The position numbers and the translations under genes are program-made. The notes beneath the pieces were generated by a model that was not told the origin of the DNA, made no database searches, and saw only the letters and a list, made by a program, of their open reading frames with translations. This document shows, piece by piece, positions 1-9,863 of a stretch of 64,000 nt of DNA. Position 1 is the stretch's first letter. The number at the start of each line of letters is the position of its first letter. The stretch comes from Oopsacas minuta (lineage: Eukaryota > Porifera > Hexactinellida > Lyssacinosida > Leucopsacidae), in contig JAKMXF010000111.1 of assembly GCA_024704765.1 (NCBI GenBank), forward strand, positions 946,619 to 1,010,618, written 5' to 3'.

Positions 1-748
1 ATTGGAAATAATTCCTCTAATCAAGTTCGCGTATTAGCAATGCAAAATACAACTTCCTAATCATTCTGGAATTTATTACAAGGGCGTAGCCGCGTAGGAA
101 GCAAATTTTAAGTGATGGAGGTCAAAATATATCTCGTTATATAAATAATATGATATATATGCCCCCAAGAACTTTCGATAGCATAAACCCTCAAATACAT
201 GTACACATGATATCACCTAAAATAACGGATTTACCGGTACTAACAAATAACAAAACCCCTACACTTAAGGAAGTCTCTCTAAACTGATCTGAGGTCAAAG
301 TGGCTGGGCCATCTCCTCTGGTCCCACCTACTCCACCACTGAACTAGTCAATACTAGTTGGAAAATTGCTGTTCTAGAAATATATAATAATACGATTATT
401 CTTGCAAAAATGCATTCTACAGACTACGGTTCTACAACCATGGTATATTTACTGTCAGGCCTTATTATAAAGAACTTTATGATACACCACGTACTAATAT
501 ACATACAGTCAAAATATAGTTAAGAAATGTCTAGAGTGTTGTTAACGAAAAAGCTAAATAGTTTCCAATATTATATAGAAAACACTAAATGTACACTGGC
601 GTCTTCTTCACTAGATACCCCGGCAAATGGATGGAAGGATAGGGATAGCAACGTTTGGTGATTCATAGTATCTAAAAAACAGCTGAAATAATATACTATT
701 ATTCATATGCATGAAGCTATCTATGAATGAATATTTAAATAATTAATA
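1..748. other. Intergenic, no gene recognised
   Basis: AT-rich sequence with no open frame or splice pattern that I could join into a protein. It lies downstream (3') of the minus-strand ependymin-like gene and could hold its 3' UTR. Confidence 0.5.
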
Positions 749-1735
749 TTACGTTGTTTCCTCCATAATCTCCACTCTTCTGAAAGAATCAAGCTTAAAC
801 TCGTCATGTCTGACTGGAAAACAACTATTCTTAGTTACTGTTCGTATTGATGTCCCTACAAAATACAGTACTTAGATAATTTTGTCCAAATGTAAATGAA
901 TTCTGTCCAATTATTCATCCTTTGATATTTGATCGAGATGCCTTGTATTTACATTAATGAACAAACATCAATAAATTACCTCTACTAGATTCCTTTCTGG
1001 CTAGTTTCAGATGCACTCCATCATTGTTCTGTGCATTCAGCCATCCTTCGGTTATATCCTCAACACAATAGTAATCCGATGGTATGCCAAACTTATGATA
1101 CTGCTCATCAGGGAACATTGAAAATTTATAACATCTATTATTAGTATCATTATTCCCAAAATCCTGATAAACATAGACTGTTCTAGCTTGTATCTAGATG
1201 AATATAATATTGTTAGTATGGAAAGAAAGTCAACAAGAAATAAGAAATATACCGATATTGTTTGACCTCCATCGACAAAAGTGTAAGGTCTATAAAATTG
1301 AAAAATAATGAAATGTGCCTCGGTAGGTGTTGGGCTGTTAGGAGTATATGTGTACTCTGTTACGCTATCAACGATCCTCATAGATGGGTCATCATGGCAA
1401 ATGTATCCTTCAAACCTTCTTGTTTTGATCGGTTCATGCTAAAACAATATATTTGTGTTGAATTATACATAACTACGTATGTAACTCGAAAGTTGAATTT
1501 CGAAATTACAAGAACAATAAAATAACATACCCGTACGATAAACATACAAATAGAACTTGCGGAAACATCTATAAGATATAGAAATTGTAAACAGTTTTGT
1601 TTAAGAGAATAATATCTAAAACATGAATTACTTACTACAAGCACACACGTATGGTTCAAATGATTCAGCTAGGTTAAGGGTATATTCCGCAGAAGCGTAT
1701 ATCACAAGCAATGAGAATAATAGTAATACTTTCAT
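749..1735 (-). CDS. Secreted ependymin-like protein (divergent member)
   Basis: Five exons join in frame into a 214-residue protein: 1735-1636, 1568-1531, 1438-1253, 1193-980 and 855-749. It begins with a clear signal peptide (MKVLLLFSLLVIYASA, cut before EYTL), so the product is likely secreted. Several cysteines follow, including a late CFPV segment that resembles the Cys-Pro-Val of ependymins. The second exon is 38 nt long and runs from phase 1 to phase 0, exactly as in the two related genes at 4.2 and 6.6 kb, which supports common origin although the sequence has diverged strongly. Known members of the ependymin family are secreted calcium-binding or extracellular-matrix glycoproteins. 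The family call here rests mostly on exon structure and cysteine spacing and is therefore tentative; secretion and the exon joins are much surer. Confidence 0.55.
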
Positions 1736-2638
1736 CTCTGTTCCTCAACTCAGCTAAAATAAAAACTTTTGAAGTTACTACACGTTTATATTTTGAATTT
1801 GATAAATATTAAATAAGAAAAGTTGTGCTATTTTAATAATTCATTGTTCAATAAGCTGACAGTATTACAAATAAATTAAGGTTAAGAAGCAGATAGAGTA
1901 AATGCAATAAGAGAATGAGCCTACCTGGTTAGAGAGAAATACAACCCGTGCTCTGTAACATCCCCACACTCATGGATAAGGTGAATTCAAGACATACTCA
2001 TGACTGGGTATTATATTTCCCGTCCAGCTAAAATCTATATCAATTTGAAGTAATTAAAGAAGTTCATTTTAGAATTGAACTCAGATCTTGTGATAGAATA
2101 AGTAATGCTACACAATAGACACCTCGACACGTGGAAACTATATCATCCTACCTCATAAAGTCACAAGTTTCCAATATCTAGAAAAATGCAACAAAAATCA
2201 AGCATCAAAATGTAATTAGCAGATTAAATGCTATGCGAGTTTATAAAACCTCAAATCACTGTCTGTGCCGAAATAAACTTTCCCAAATTATTATTGAAAC
2301 TATATTATTCTCCTAAATATCCATTTTAGAAAAGAAAGATAAAATTTAATTCTACTAATCTTGTCAACCATTTTAGAACTGAGGTGCTATGTAGTAAATA
2401 GTATTAGTCGGCACCGAAAAAAGAATTGAACTCATGACCCAATCCAAAAATTTACAGCATACACGCTTTGATCTATCATATCATAATACTATAATAAATG
2501 TTAAAAAAGTATTTTGATAGAGAACATAACTGCCAAAACTATTATACTTAAGCCCATTGTTAATGACCAAAAACATAAATTCATAAAATATGTATTTAAC
2601 AACATTACAACCAAATTATTCCTCTCTGACGATATTAA
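1736..2638. other. Intergenic between ependymin-like gene and PEX3
   Basis: About 900 bp of AT-rich DNA. It holds the upstream region of the minus-strand gene at 749-1735 and the 3' flank of PEX3. I see no further coding exon or RNA gene. Confidence 0.5.
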
Positions 2639-3697
2639 TTAAGATGAGCTAAATGCTTCATAGATGTTTTGCGAAAATGACAAAACTTCACGTTTGGTGA
2701 GCAGCTGGTGTAACAAGCCTTCTTGGTCAGCAACGAATAAAACTGGGAAACATTTAGAAATTGAAATAACCAATCTTGCAAATTGGACGGTCAGTTCTTC
2801 AGATTGACTCGAGATTTCTGGGCATTGAGCCGCGGTCCATCGCGAAATATATAGAAAGCATACCTTGATACAGTTGTTTAGTACATGTAAGAAATCTTGA
2901 TCTAAAATGTCCCTTGTTGAATCAAAGAGATAATTGAGTTCCTCATTGTCATCAGGATTTTCTGGGGGAAGAAACAATTCTTGCAATGAAATAGTTTCAA
3001 ATTCTTCTTCGTCTCCATTATTTCTCTTTCCTGTTTCAAGTGTGTTTTGAATTTCAATCAGAATTTCATCGAAGTTTTCAAAACTTATAGCCTGCCTAAG
3101 TGATACCCTACTCAACACACCCCTTACTACAGGCATTACAGCAGCCATTAACTTAACTGAACCCACTTCAATCAAATACTTGTCATATCCAATGTATTGT
3201 TTTTGTATTCTCTCTCTCTGAGATCTATCTACGTGTTCACTATTAGAACTAACAGTCTCTCCTTCGCACAGGAACATACTTCCGCCAATAATATTCAATT
3301 TGGTCCTGACGAGTAGTATTAAACCACACAAGAGATATGTACCAGCTATAACTCTGCTCAAGCTTGTAATTTTCAAGTTCTCCCATAGGGCAACCTTATC
3401 AGTTGAGTCGACTTCTTTTAATTGATTTACTAGATAATCAACATCTGCCATTTCTAGCAGTTTATCCCTCAGTGCGGTGGTGAGGCCAAATATCCTGTTG
3501 TCAGCAGTCTGCTGATTACTATGGAAATGTTGTACCTTGCGAGTGTAAACCATATTGGACTTCCCCATATTTTGAGACATGTCAATAAGTTGTTGCTTAA
3601 CATATTTGAATGCCAAATAGCTACTGAATCCTAGACCCCCGATGAGTAGGAGGGCAGTTATTTTCTTAGGGTGCTTCTTAATAATACTAAGTGGCAT
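2639..3697 (-). CDS. PEX3: Peroxin-3 (peroxisomal membrane biogenesis)
   Basis: A single-exon 352-residue protein. PEX3 sits in the peroxisomal membrane and docks PEX19 carrying newly made membrane proteins; it is needed to form the organelle. The N terminus has the typical short basic stretch (KKHPKK) followed by a transmembrane segment near residues 13-32. A family-like cytosolic domain follows, with the recognisable segment LWENLKITSLSRVIAGTYL and a second hydrophobic stretch near 115-140. Vertebrate PEX3 is about 373 residues, so this is essentially full length. It is intronless, unlike most neighbours. It is divergently oriented to the ependymin-like gene starting at 4229, leaving about 530 bp between their starts. 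Confidence 0.88.
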   Translation of the reverse strand: MPLSIIKKHPKKITALLLIGGLGFSSYLAFKYVKQQLIDMSQNMGKSNMVYTRKVQHFHSNQQTADNRIFGLTTALRDKLLEMADVDYLVNQLKEVDSTDKVALWENLKITSLSRVIAGTYLLCGLILLVRTKLNIIGGSMFLCEGETVSSNSEHVDRSQRERIQKQYIGYDKYLIEVGSVKLMAAVMPVVRGVLSRVSLRQAISFENFDEILIEIQNTLETGKRNNGDEEEFETISLQELFLPPENPDDNEELNYLFDSTRDILDQDFLHVLNNCIKVCFLYISRWTAAQCPEISSQSEELTVQFARLVISISKCFPVLFVADQEGLLHQLLTKREVLSFSQNIYEAFSSS

Positions 3698-4228
3698 ATT
3701 CTATTAATTAATAGTAACTATAAAATTGTATTAGCTGTTAGTTTTGATTCAATTTTATTTTATAACAATTATAAATTCCAAATTTCTAAAATCTATGTGG
3801 GCCGTAAAACGACATCCTTCTCTGTAATCGAAAAATGCTATGAAACGTTGATAACGGTATGAGAGTCTCAAAAGTTGGCCCCCATCGTGCCTTCTATGCC
3901 TCGCAGGTCTGGCGCCTATGATCACGACTTACGAGTATGATAAAATTGAATAAAATACATTTACATTGTAGATTATTATGGCGAGGGGTATTTGAGTATT
4001 AAATTAACTGAGTAGCATGATTATTGTGTCGTGACCTTTGATAACCAGATCATATTTCGGACATGAGGAGGAGTAATTGTATGCTCATGCATTTCTAAAT
4101 ACTAATAATCTCAAGGCAATCCAAAGAAATCTCAAATAGAAATACGCACATTAAGGTGAAGTATAGCATCGAATTTGTTGTAAATTTCATCTTTTTATAT
4201 TATTTTAGCAAACACCACACAATTCAAA
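3698..4228. other. Divergent intergenic region, PEX3 / ependymin-like gene
   Basis: This 530-bp stretch lies between the start codons of PEX3 (minus) and the ependymin-like gene (plus) and must carry both promoters. Just before the plus gene there is TATATTATTTTAGC, an AT-rich TATA-like stretch at about 4196-4209. No coding exon seen. Confidence 0.4.
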
Positions 4229-6247
4229 ATGAATAAATGTTTAGTTATAGCGCTGCTTATCATTGGAACATGGTGCTTCACTAGAGTGGAATCCCAATGC
4301 AGAGGTAAGTAAATAATAAAAACTCTCGTCATAACGAAGTGCTCCTGGCCCAGGTTTCATTTAGTTATGAGCGGCGTAGTCAATTACTTTAAGGCTATAT
4401 GGGGGGAATTACAGTGGAGCCTGCATAAACCGACACATGTAAGGCCTCTATAATCCGACAGTGTTTCTTCTCTGAAATAGCTTCCGACAATACAAATTCA
4501 CCTGTATAATCCGACACAATTTTCATATCCCAATGAGTGTAGGTTTATGCTGGTTCCACTACTTCGTTATAACGAGTTTCCATATATCCGAATTGGTTAA
4601 CGGGAGTTTACCATATTTCAATCGAGTTTGGATAATAAGCATATCTCCAATTTATAAGAAGTGCGAATATCTATGGCCCCGCAGTGATACGTATATCAAA
4701 TGAGTATTTTGTATAATTCAGAAAGCTTAAAATTATTATCTTGTATATAGAACAAGTAGTAAGTCAATTCGGAGCAGTCTATACCAGGGTAAGTTCTATA
4801 GAATATATTAATCAGTAAAAATAATGGAATAATGATATCATTTCATTACTAGAATAATGTGTATAATATCTAGAAGATATAACCTGAATATTATTCATTA
4901 TAAATTTTACGTAGGCGGTACGGATAGGAGAAGACGATTATGAAGATTTTGATAATGGAACATTGGTTTATGATGGAATAGGCCACCGCGTACACATAAC
5001 AACAAGTGACTATTCTATGACTAGGAGACTAAAGGAGGAGTTTATATGCGCCGATAGTGAGATGGGGGTAAGTGTACGTATGTAATATATATAAGGTATA
5101 CAGGTAAAACCTCTAAAAGTAGCACCTCTGAAATACGACAACATCCGAGATACGACACAAAACCATTCTCCTGATAGACCTTCATATTATCAATTTGCTA
5201 CAAGTAAATGGGGACAACCTCCGAAATGCGACAACCTCTTAAGATCCGACACAAGCGCTGCTCCCAAATGTGCCGCATTTCGGAGGTTTACCTTTAAACC
5301 TGAGATTTGTGAATGATATAAATAACATGATCCGCTACTGACAGCGCTGGCGTGCAGGTCAGCAGAATGTCTTGGGTTTGTAACCCCATACCCTTCCCTC
5401 CCTATATCCACCCCTACTGAATTAGCAATTAGTAACTTTATCAAGCATTCTCCTATAGTACAAGAGTGTCGCAGTTTTACTAGATGGAACATGTAAAGTG
5501 AGAAAAGGCTATTTCTTCGAATTAGAAGTTCCCAAGGTTGACGAATTCAAGGGAGAAGTTGTTATTGGGGGAGGAAGTGAGATTATGGAAGAAAGCATTT
5601 ACTTTGGCTATGGTAATGGGTTTAAGTACACATTTCTAATCAAATACAATTACAAATACAAATACAGTATAACCCGAATAAAGACGTACTCGGCTTAATA
5701 CGAACTAGTACTTTCGGTTAGTTTGTACTTTCTAAACGGATTATAAATTCTCAGAAAATAAGAGAATTATCATTATATACGTTTTATTCCTAAATTACCT
5801 AGTCCAACTACTACAATGATAAATATTTCGAAAAATTGTCCAGAGTTAAGATTTTCTATTAAATATCTGACAAATTAAAATAGGCCCCCCTATACCACTC
5901 CTAATATAGCCAACAATTAAGTAAAAACTAACTGCCAAGCATATAATTATTAATATATCAAATATTATGAATTTACAATATTTTTAGACCAAAGAGAAAG
6001 AAACGAATTCATTCTGACAACAATGAAATGTGGACCTGTAAAAATCGTTGTATCACTCGCTGATAGGAATTTTCACATGGAATATTCGTAAGTTCAAATA
6101 AATTGAAGCAACAAGCAAATAATTATATCAATACCTATTTTAAAATTTTATAGATTCTACGATCTTACAGCATCAATTCCCGTAGACGCATTTGTAATTA
6201 AATGTAATGGACAACAAAATATGGAATGTGGAGCCTCTTTCTTCTAA
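4229..6247 (+). CDS. Secreted ependymin-related protein, copy A
   Basis: Six exons give a 204-residue protein: 4229-4304, 4751-4788, 4915-5067, 5459-5612, 5988-6087 and 6154-6247, with intron phases 1,0,0,1,2. Exon 1 is a signal peptide (MNKCLVIALLIIGTW, cut near SQC). The body fits ependymin-related proteins: an early VYDGIGHRV like the family's YD..NQRV, then LLDGTCKVRKGYFF, a GGG segment, KCGPVKI (Cys-x-Pro) and a C-terminal FYDLTASIPVDAF with a final cysteine pair. Ependymins are secreted, calcium-responsive extracellular proteins related in fold to LolA/LppX-type lipid-binding proteins. The adjacent gene at 6640-8464 has the same exon lengths or phases throughout, so the two are tandem duplicates. 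Introns carry MITE-like elements. Confidence 0.68.
4321..4580. repeat. Older inverted-repeat element interrupted by a MITE
   Basis: The ends AACTCTCGTCATAACGAAGT (4321-4340) and ACTTCGTTATAACGAGTT (4560-4577) are inverted complements with a few mismatches. They lie in intron 1 of the ependymin-related gene. The TIR element at 4412-4560 sits between them. Confidence 0.55.
4412..4560. mobile_element. Short TIR element (MITE, CAGTGGAnCC family)
   Basis: Left end CAGTGGAGCCTGCATAAACC, preceded by TA; right end is the complement of AGTGGAACCAGCATAAACC. The internal phrase TTTTCATATCCCAA is shared with the element at 61827-61910, showing they are copies of one family. No coding capacity, so it would be non-autonomous; TA flank and CAGT end suggest Tc1/mariner or pogo mobilisation. 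Confidence 0.6.
5101..5293. mobile_element. Short TIR element in ependymin-like intron 3
   Basis: Left end CAGGTAAAACCTCTAAAAGT and right end GGAGGTTTACCT are inverted complements. The inside repeats units like CCTCTGAAATACGACAAC and CCTCCGAAATGCGACAAC. Non-coding; likely a MITE-like repeat. Confidence 0.5.
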
Positions 6248-6639
6248 CTGAACGACAAAGTAGCATATCGTATCCGAGTATTTAGAGAGATTATTCTTTT
6301 GGATAGTAATAGTGTTCAGTGTGTCATATTTCCTACGTAGACTGTGTATGAATAGTTTGTTATAAATTATACATAATTATCAGAAATCTAACTAACTATA
6401 GTATGTGTATACGCATATGATTGAGGGGGTTCTTCCGGTATTTTGCAGTTTTAAGTGGGACACATTACATGCGTGACGTTTTACTATGCAGACTATACTC
6501 AGTATACTGTAGTATAAATTGGAGGCAAGTGGGGTTCAAATACCGTGTAAGTATGTCTACACCAACAAAAGAAATTTATATAGAACAAATATTGCTCAAA
6601 TCTCATAAATTATAGCCAAAGAACAAAGTTTAATTCAAA
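6248..6639. other. Intergenic between ependymin-like copies A and B
   Basis: About 390 bp separating the tandem copies. The stretch just before each start codon is similar in both (AATTCAAAATGAA and AATTCAAAATGAAG), so the duplication included the 5' leader. Confidence 0.45.
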
Positions 6640-8464
6640 ATGAAGAATAGTTTAGTTATAGCAATAATTCTCATTGGAACATGCTGTATCGCTAAAGTTG
6701 ATTCTCTATGCAAAGGTAAACTAAGAACATTTCATTCTGTTAATTTCCTTGATTTACGTATAATACAGGGGAGGAAGCAAGACAGTTTGAGGCAGTGTAT
6801 CAGAGGGTAAGTCCTGGTAGAAAATAACCAAATATTAGCTTAAAAGAAGAGAAAGTATAGCTGCGTATATAGTGATTAGGCGATAATTATAATATAAGGC
6901 TGTAGCTACAGTGCTGGAAACGTCATCAAATCCTCTTAAAGTGGGAACGGAAATGTACAAATTCTCAATTCAGCAACCTCAAAATGACGTAGAACCACAT
7001 GCCTATATCCAATGGGTATTGAGCCCTGCTACCAACACTTAAGAAATTTGTGTACCACTTCCGGCACCCTAGCTATAGCTTCTTAATAAAAAAACCCAGT
7101 TTTTTAATTTCTATATACTATGCTCAGATGATGCGAGTAGGAGAAGACAACTATGAAGAGTTTGATGAAGGAAATATTGCCTATGATGGAATTGGTTATC
7201 GAATTGCTGTAACAACAAATCCAGGATCTATGACAAGGAAACTATTACAGGAGTTTATATGCAGAGATGATTTAATGGACACAGAAGTAAGTCAATACAA
7301 AATGTTCTAGCCAGGAAGCATGTTAGCTTCAAATAAACGTTGTCTACCTGTAGTTCAAGAGTGTTGCAGTTTTACTGGATGGTACATGCAAAATTCGCAA
7401 AGGCTATTTCTTCAATCTAGATATCCCAGATCAAGATGATTTCAAAGAAGATGTAATAATTGGGGGAGGAAATGAGACAATGAGCGAAAGCATTTATACA
7501 GGCAGAAGTAAATTGCATTTTCAATTAACGTAATGAATAATTGACTCAATTGCTTCTATAGGTAACACATATAGGCACGAATTCATTGTTACAACAGAGA
7601 AATGTGGACCATTAGAGATAGTGTATGCGGATGTAGATGGAGACGTCCATCTTAGATGGAAGTAAGCGTATATAACTATCCGTTCAATGTATCTTATATA
7701 TTAATTTGTCGATGTATTTATGTCCGGAATTGATTGGGGAACTGATAAGAGCTAGAAAATTCATTTAGCAAATGTGTGGAAGATGTTCTAAAATCTAAGC
7801 GATATCTCCAAAACTCTCTGAGATAGGTGTCAAATGTATTGACCTATCAGATTTGATGGCTTACCAATTGCGGTAATAATACCCTATCATATGTTAGGCT
7901 CTAAAGAGGTCAAAATGGCGAAAAATAGCCAAGGTAAACGTGAAATACAGGTATATATTAACCTCTTTCACAAAGGTTTACATAACTTCATAAAGTAGAA
8001 TGAGTGAGATTAATGAGTTCTATAGAACCTCTACCCTGAGTCGTTTTAATGCTTTACATGTACTGGATATATTCTATATCTATACTATGTATAATAGGGT
8101 TGTTCAAAGGTTACGTAACGCTACAAGAGGAGGGGGTGGTATGCGAAGTGTGACAGCCCCATTCTTTTGTAATACAAAAGGGTGAAAAAGCGTGACAGAG
8201 GGAGGGGTTATCAAAATTTATGGAATTCGCGTTACATAACGTTTGAACGGCCCCATATATCAATAAGAATAGAAGAGCACCTCGCGTATACGTAGTGTTC
8301 GCGAGCCGCGCAGCCCAAGAAAGCGAAACTTGCTTGTTTAATTAATTAAGTGTTTCAAATGATTCCATGTTTCTAGCTTCTACAATCTAACAAGTAACTT
8401 CCCTGTAGATGCATTCGTAATAAAATGTGCAGGACAGCCAGATGAAGAATGTAGAGTTTACTAA
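6640..8464 (+). CDS. Secreted ependymin-related protein, copy B
   Basis: Six exons again give 204 residues: 6640-6715, 6769-6806, 7128-7286, 7354-7507, 7562-7661 and 8377-8464. The protein starts with a signal peptide (MKNSLVIAIILIGTCC) and then matches copy A along its whole length: EDNYEEFDEGNIAYDGIGYR, a DGTCKIRKGYFF block, a GGG block, EKCGPLEIVY and FYNLTSNFPVDAF before the last cysteines. Exons 1, 2, 4 and 5 have the same lengths as copy A (76, 38, 154, 100 nt) and all phases agree. Intron 5 is longest (about 715 bp) and was probably enlarged by inserted DNA. As a family member it is probably an extracellular glycoprotein; its ligand cannot be seen from sequence. Confidence 0.68.
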
Positions 8465-8885
8465 CCAGATGATACAAGATAAATAATATTCTCAGAAAAT
8501 TGTTTAGTACTTATAAGCTGTATTGTGACGACTGAAGAATATTAAATGAAGTAGTATTCAAGTAGTTTAATGTTGAGCTTTATTATTGAAAATACATAGT
8601 TGGGTCATTTGATAGGAGTATACATAATATCAACTAGTCATGTGTTCAGAGACAATGTGAACATTCATATATACAATTTCGAAATTCGATAAACGTACTA
8701 GTTATAGATTAGAGAAAGCACTCACCCTCACTCTCCCACACAACCACTTACAATACATGTAAGCAGAGCGCAAATAATATGCCTAGTATATAGTACTCAA
8801 ATATACCAAAATATGTAACAAATAAGAGCATCTAAATATATAATTACAATACTGTAATGAGCAATTGTCTTTGCCAATACAAATC
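8465..8885. other. Convergent intergenic region
   Basis: About 420 bp between the 3' end of ependymin-like copy B (plus) and the 3' end of the MCFD2-like gene (minus). It should hold both 3' UTRs. No gene seen. Confidence 0.45.
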
Positions 8886-9356
8886 CTAAATCTCCTTGCC
8901 TTGAGAAACCAAGAACTCTTTATAGTCGATGTAGCCATCTTCATTTTTATCATCATCCATCAATATAGCATCCACTATACTGGCAATAGAAGTATCACTC
9001 ATAGTTTCGTCAGAGGTAGATCCTTCATGATGCAGCATAGCTTTTGCAAGTTCAGAACCATCTAACTTGTGGTTGAGATCAAGATCGTGGACTTTGAAAT
9101 AGTGGAAATATACTTTCTCGTCTTCCGCTAGATCATCCTCTTGGATATCTATGAAGTCACGAGCATGTTCCAGGATGTGTCTAACAGGAATAGCAGTAAA
9201 ATAATGTATTGTTTGAAATCTATAAATTTCCCCTACTTACTCTTTGTCTTGAATCTGTTCAGGTTTATGAAAGAAATTTTCTTGATGCAAGTAGACAGGT
9301 AGACAAGATATAGATATGAGCAGTAATAGAGATAATATCGAAAGAAATCTAGGCAT
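8886..9356 (-). CDS. MCFD2: MCFD2-like EF-hand cargo-receptor subunit
   Basis: Two exons (9356-9241 and 9180-8886) join in frame to give 136 residues. An N-terminal signal peptide (MPRFLSILSLLLLISISC) targets it to the secretory pathway. The body follows MCFD2: EHILEHARDF, then VYFHYFKVHDLDLNHKLDG, which is a first EF-hand loop (DLDLNHKLDGSE), and a second canonical loop, DDDKNEDGYIDYKE, near the C terminus. In animals MCFD2 binds calcium and the lectin LMAN1/ERGIC-53 to carry glycoproteins from ER to Golgi. Human MCFD2 is 146 residues, so this is full length. The protein ends ...FLVSQGKEI. A divergent 508-bp gap, holding a repeat, separates it from PITPNM. Confidence 0.82.
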
Positions 9357-9863
9357 TCTTCGGAGAATGATTCACAATCTGTACGTATTATAAAATTGCC
9401 AATTAAATATGAGTAATTATAACCAAATAAATTGACTACAGTCAACTCTTGAATGATTTATGCAAACTAGTGTTCCGCAACTTGGGGTCCGTGGGTGAAA
9501 AAGGGTTGCAGACCATGGTCCGCTGATCTAAATCACTGAAATTTATACATAATGTCTGGGGTAACTTTTGGTACAAATTTTCAGGACCATGATCTGCATA
9601 CTGCACTACTTTAGCTGCTCTTACCACCCCTGTATACCAGAAAATTTAATACATCGAAGCCTTATATGGAAAATAATATTTAAGTTCGATTTAATTGAGA
9701 GTTGACTAATAAATTAGAATTAACTATCTCGCGTAAAAATAAAACTATGATAAGCTAACTCAATAGGAGGCACTTGTGACACTTTAACAGAGACCTAGCA
9801 TATTCGATTGAATCTTTGTAAATATATACCTAAAATGTAACTGTCTCAGATATCTCATAGGCA
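9357..9863. other. Divergent intergenic region, MCFD2 / PITPNM
   Basis: About 500 bp between two divergent start codons. More than half is the repeat element at about 9439-9706; any promoters must lie within it or in the short flanks. Confidence 0.45.
9439..9706. mobile_element. TIR element between MCFD2 and PITPNM
   Basis: Left end TACAGTCAACTCT (CAGT from 9439) and right end AGAGTTGACTA are inverted complements with A/T-rich flanks. The interior has no coding frame. Its position in a short divergent promoter region makes a regulatory effect possible, but nothing shows it. Confidence 0.45.
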
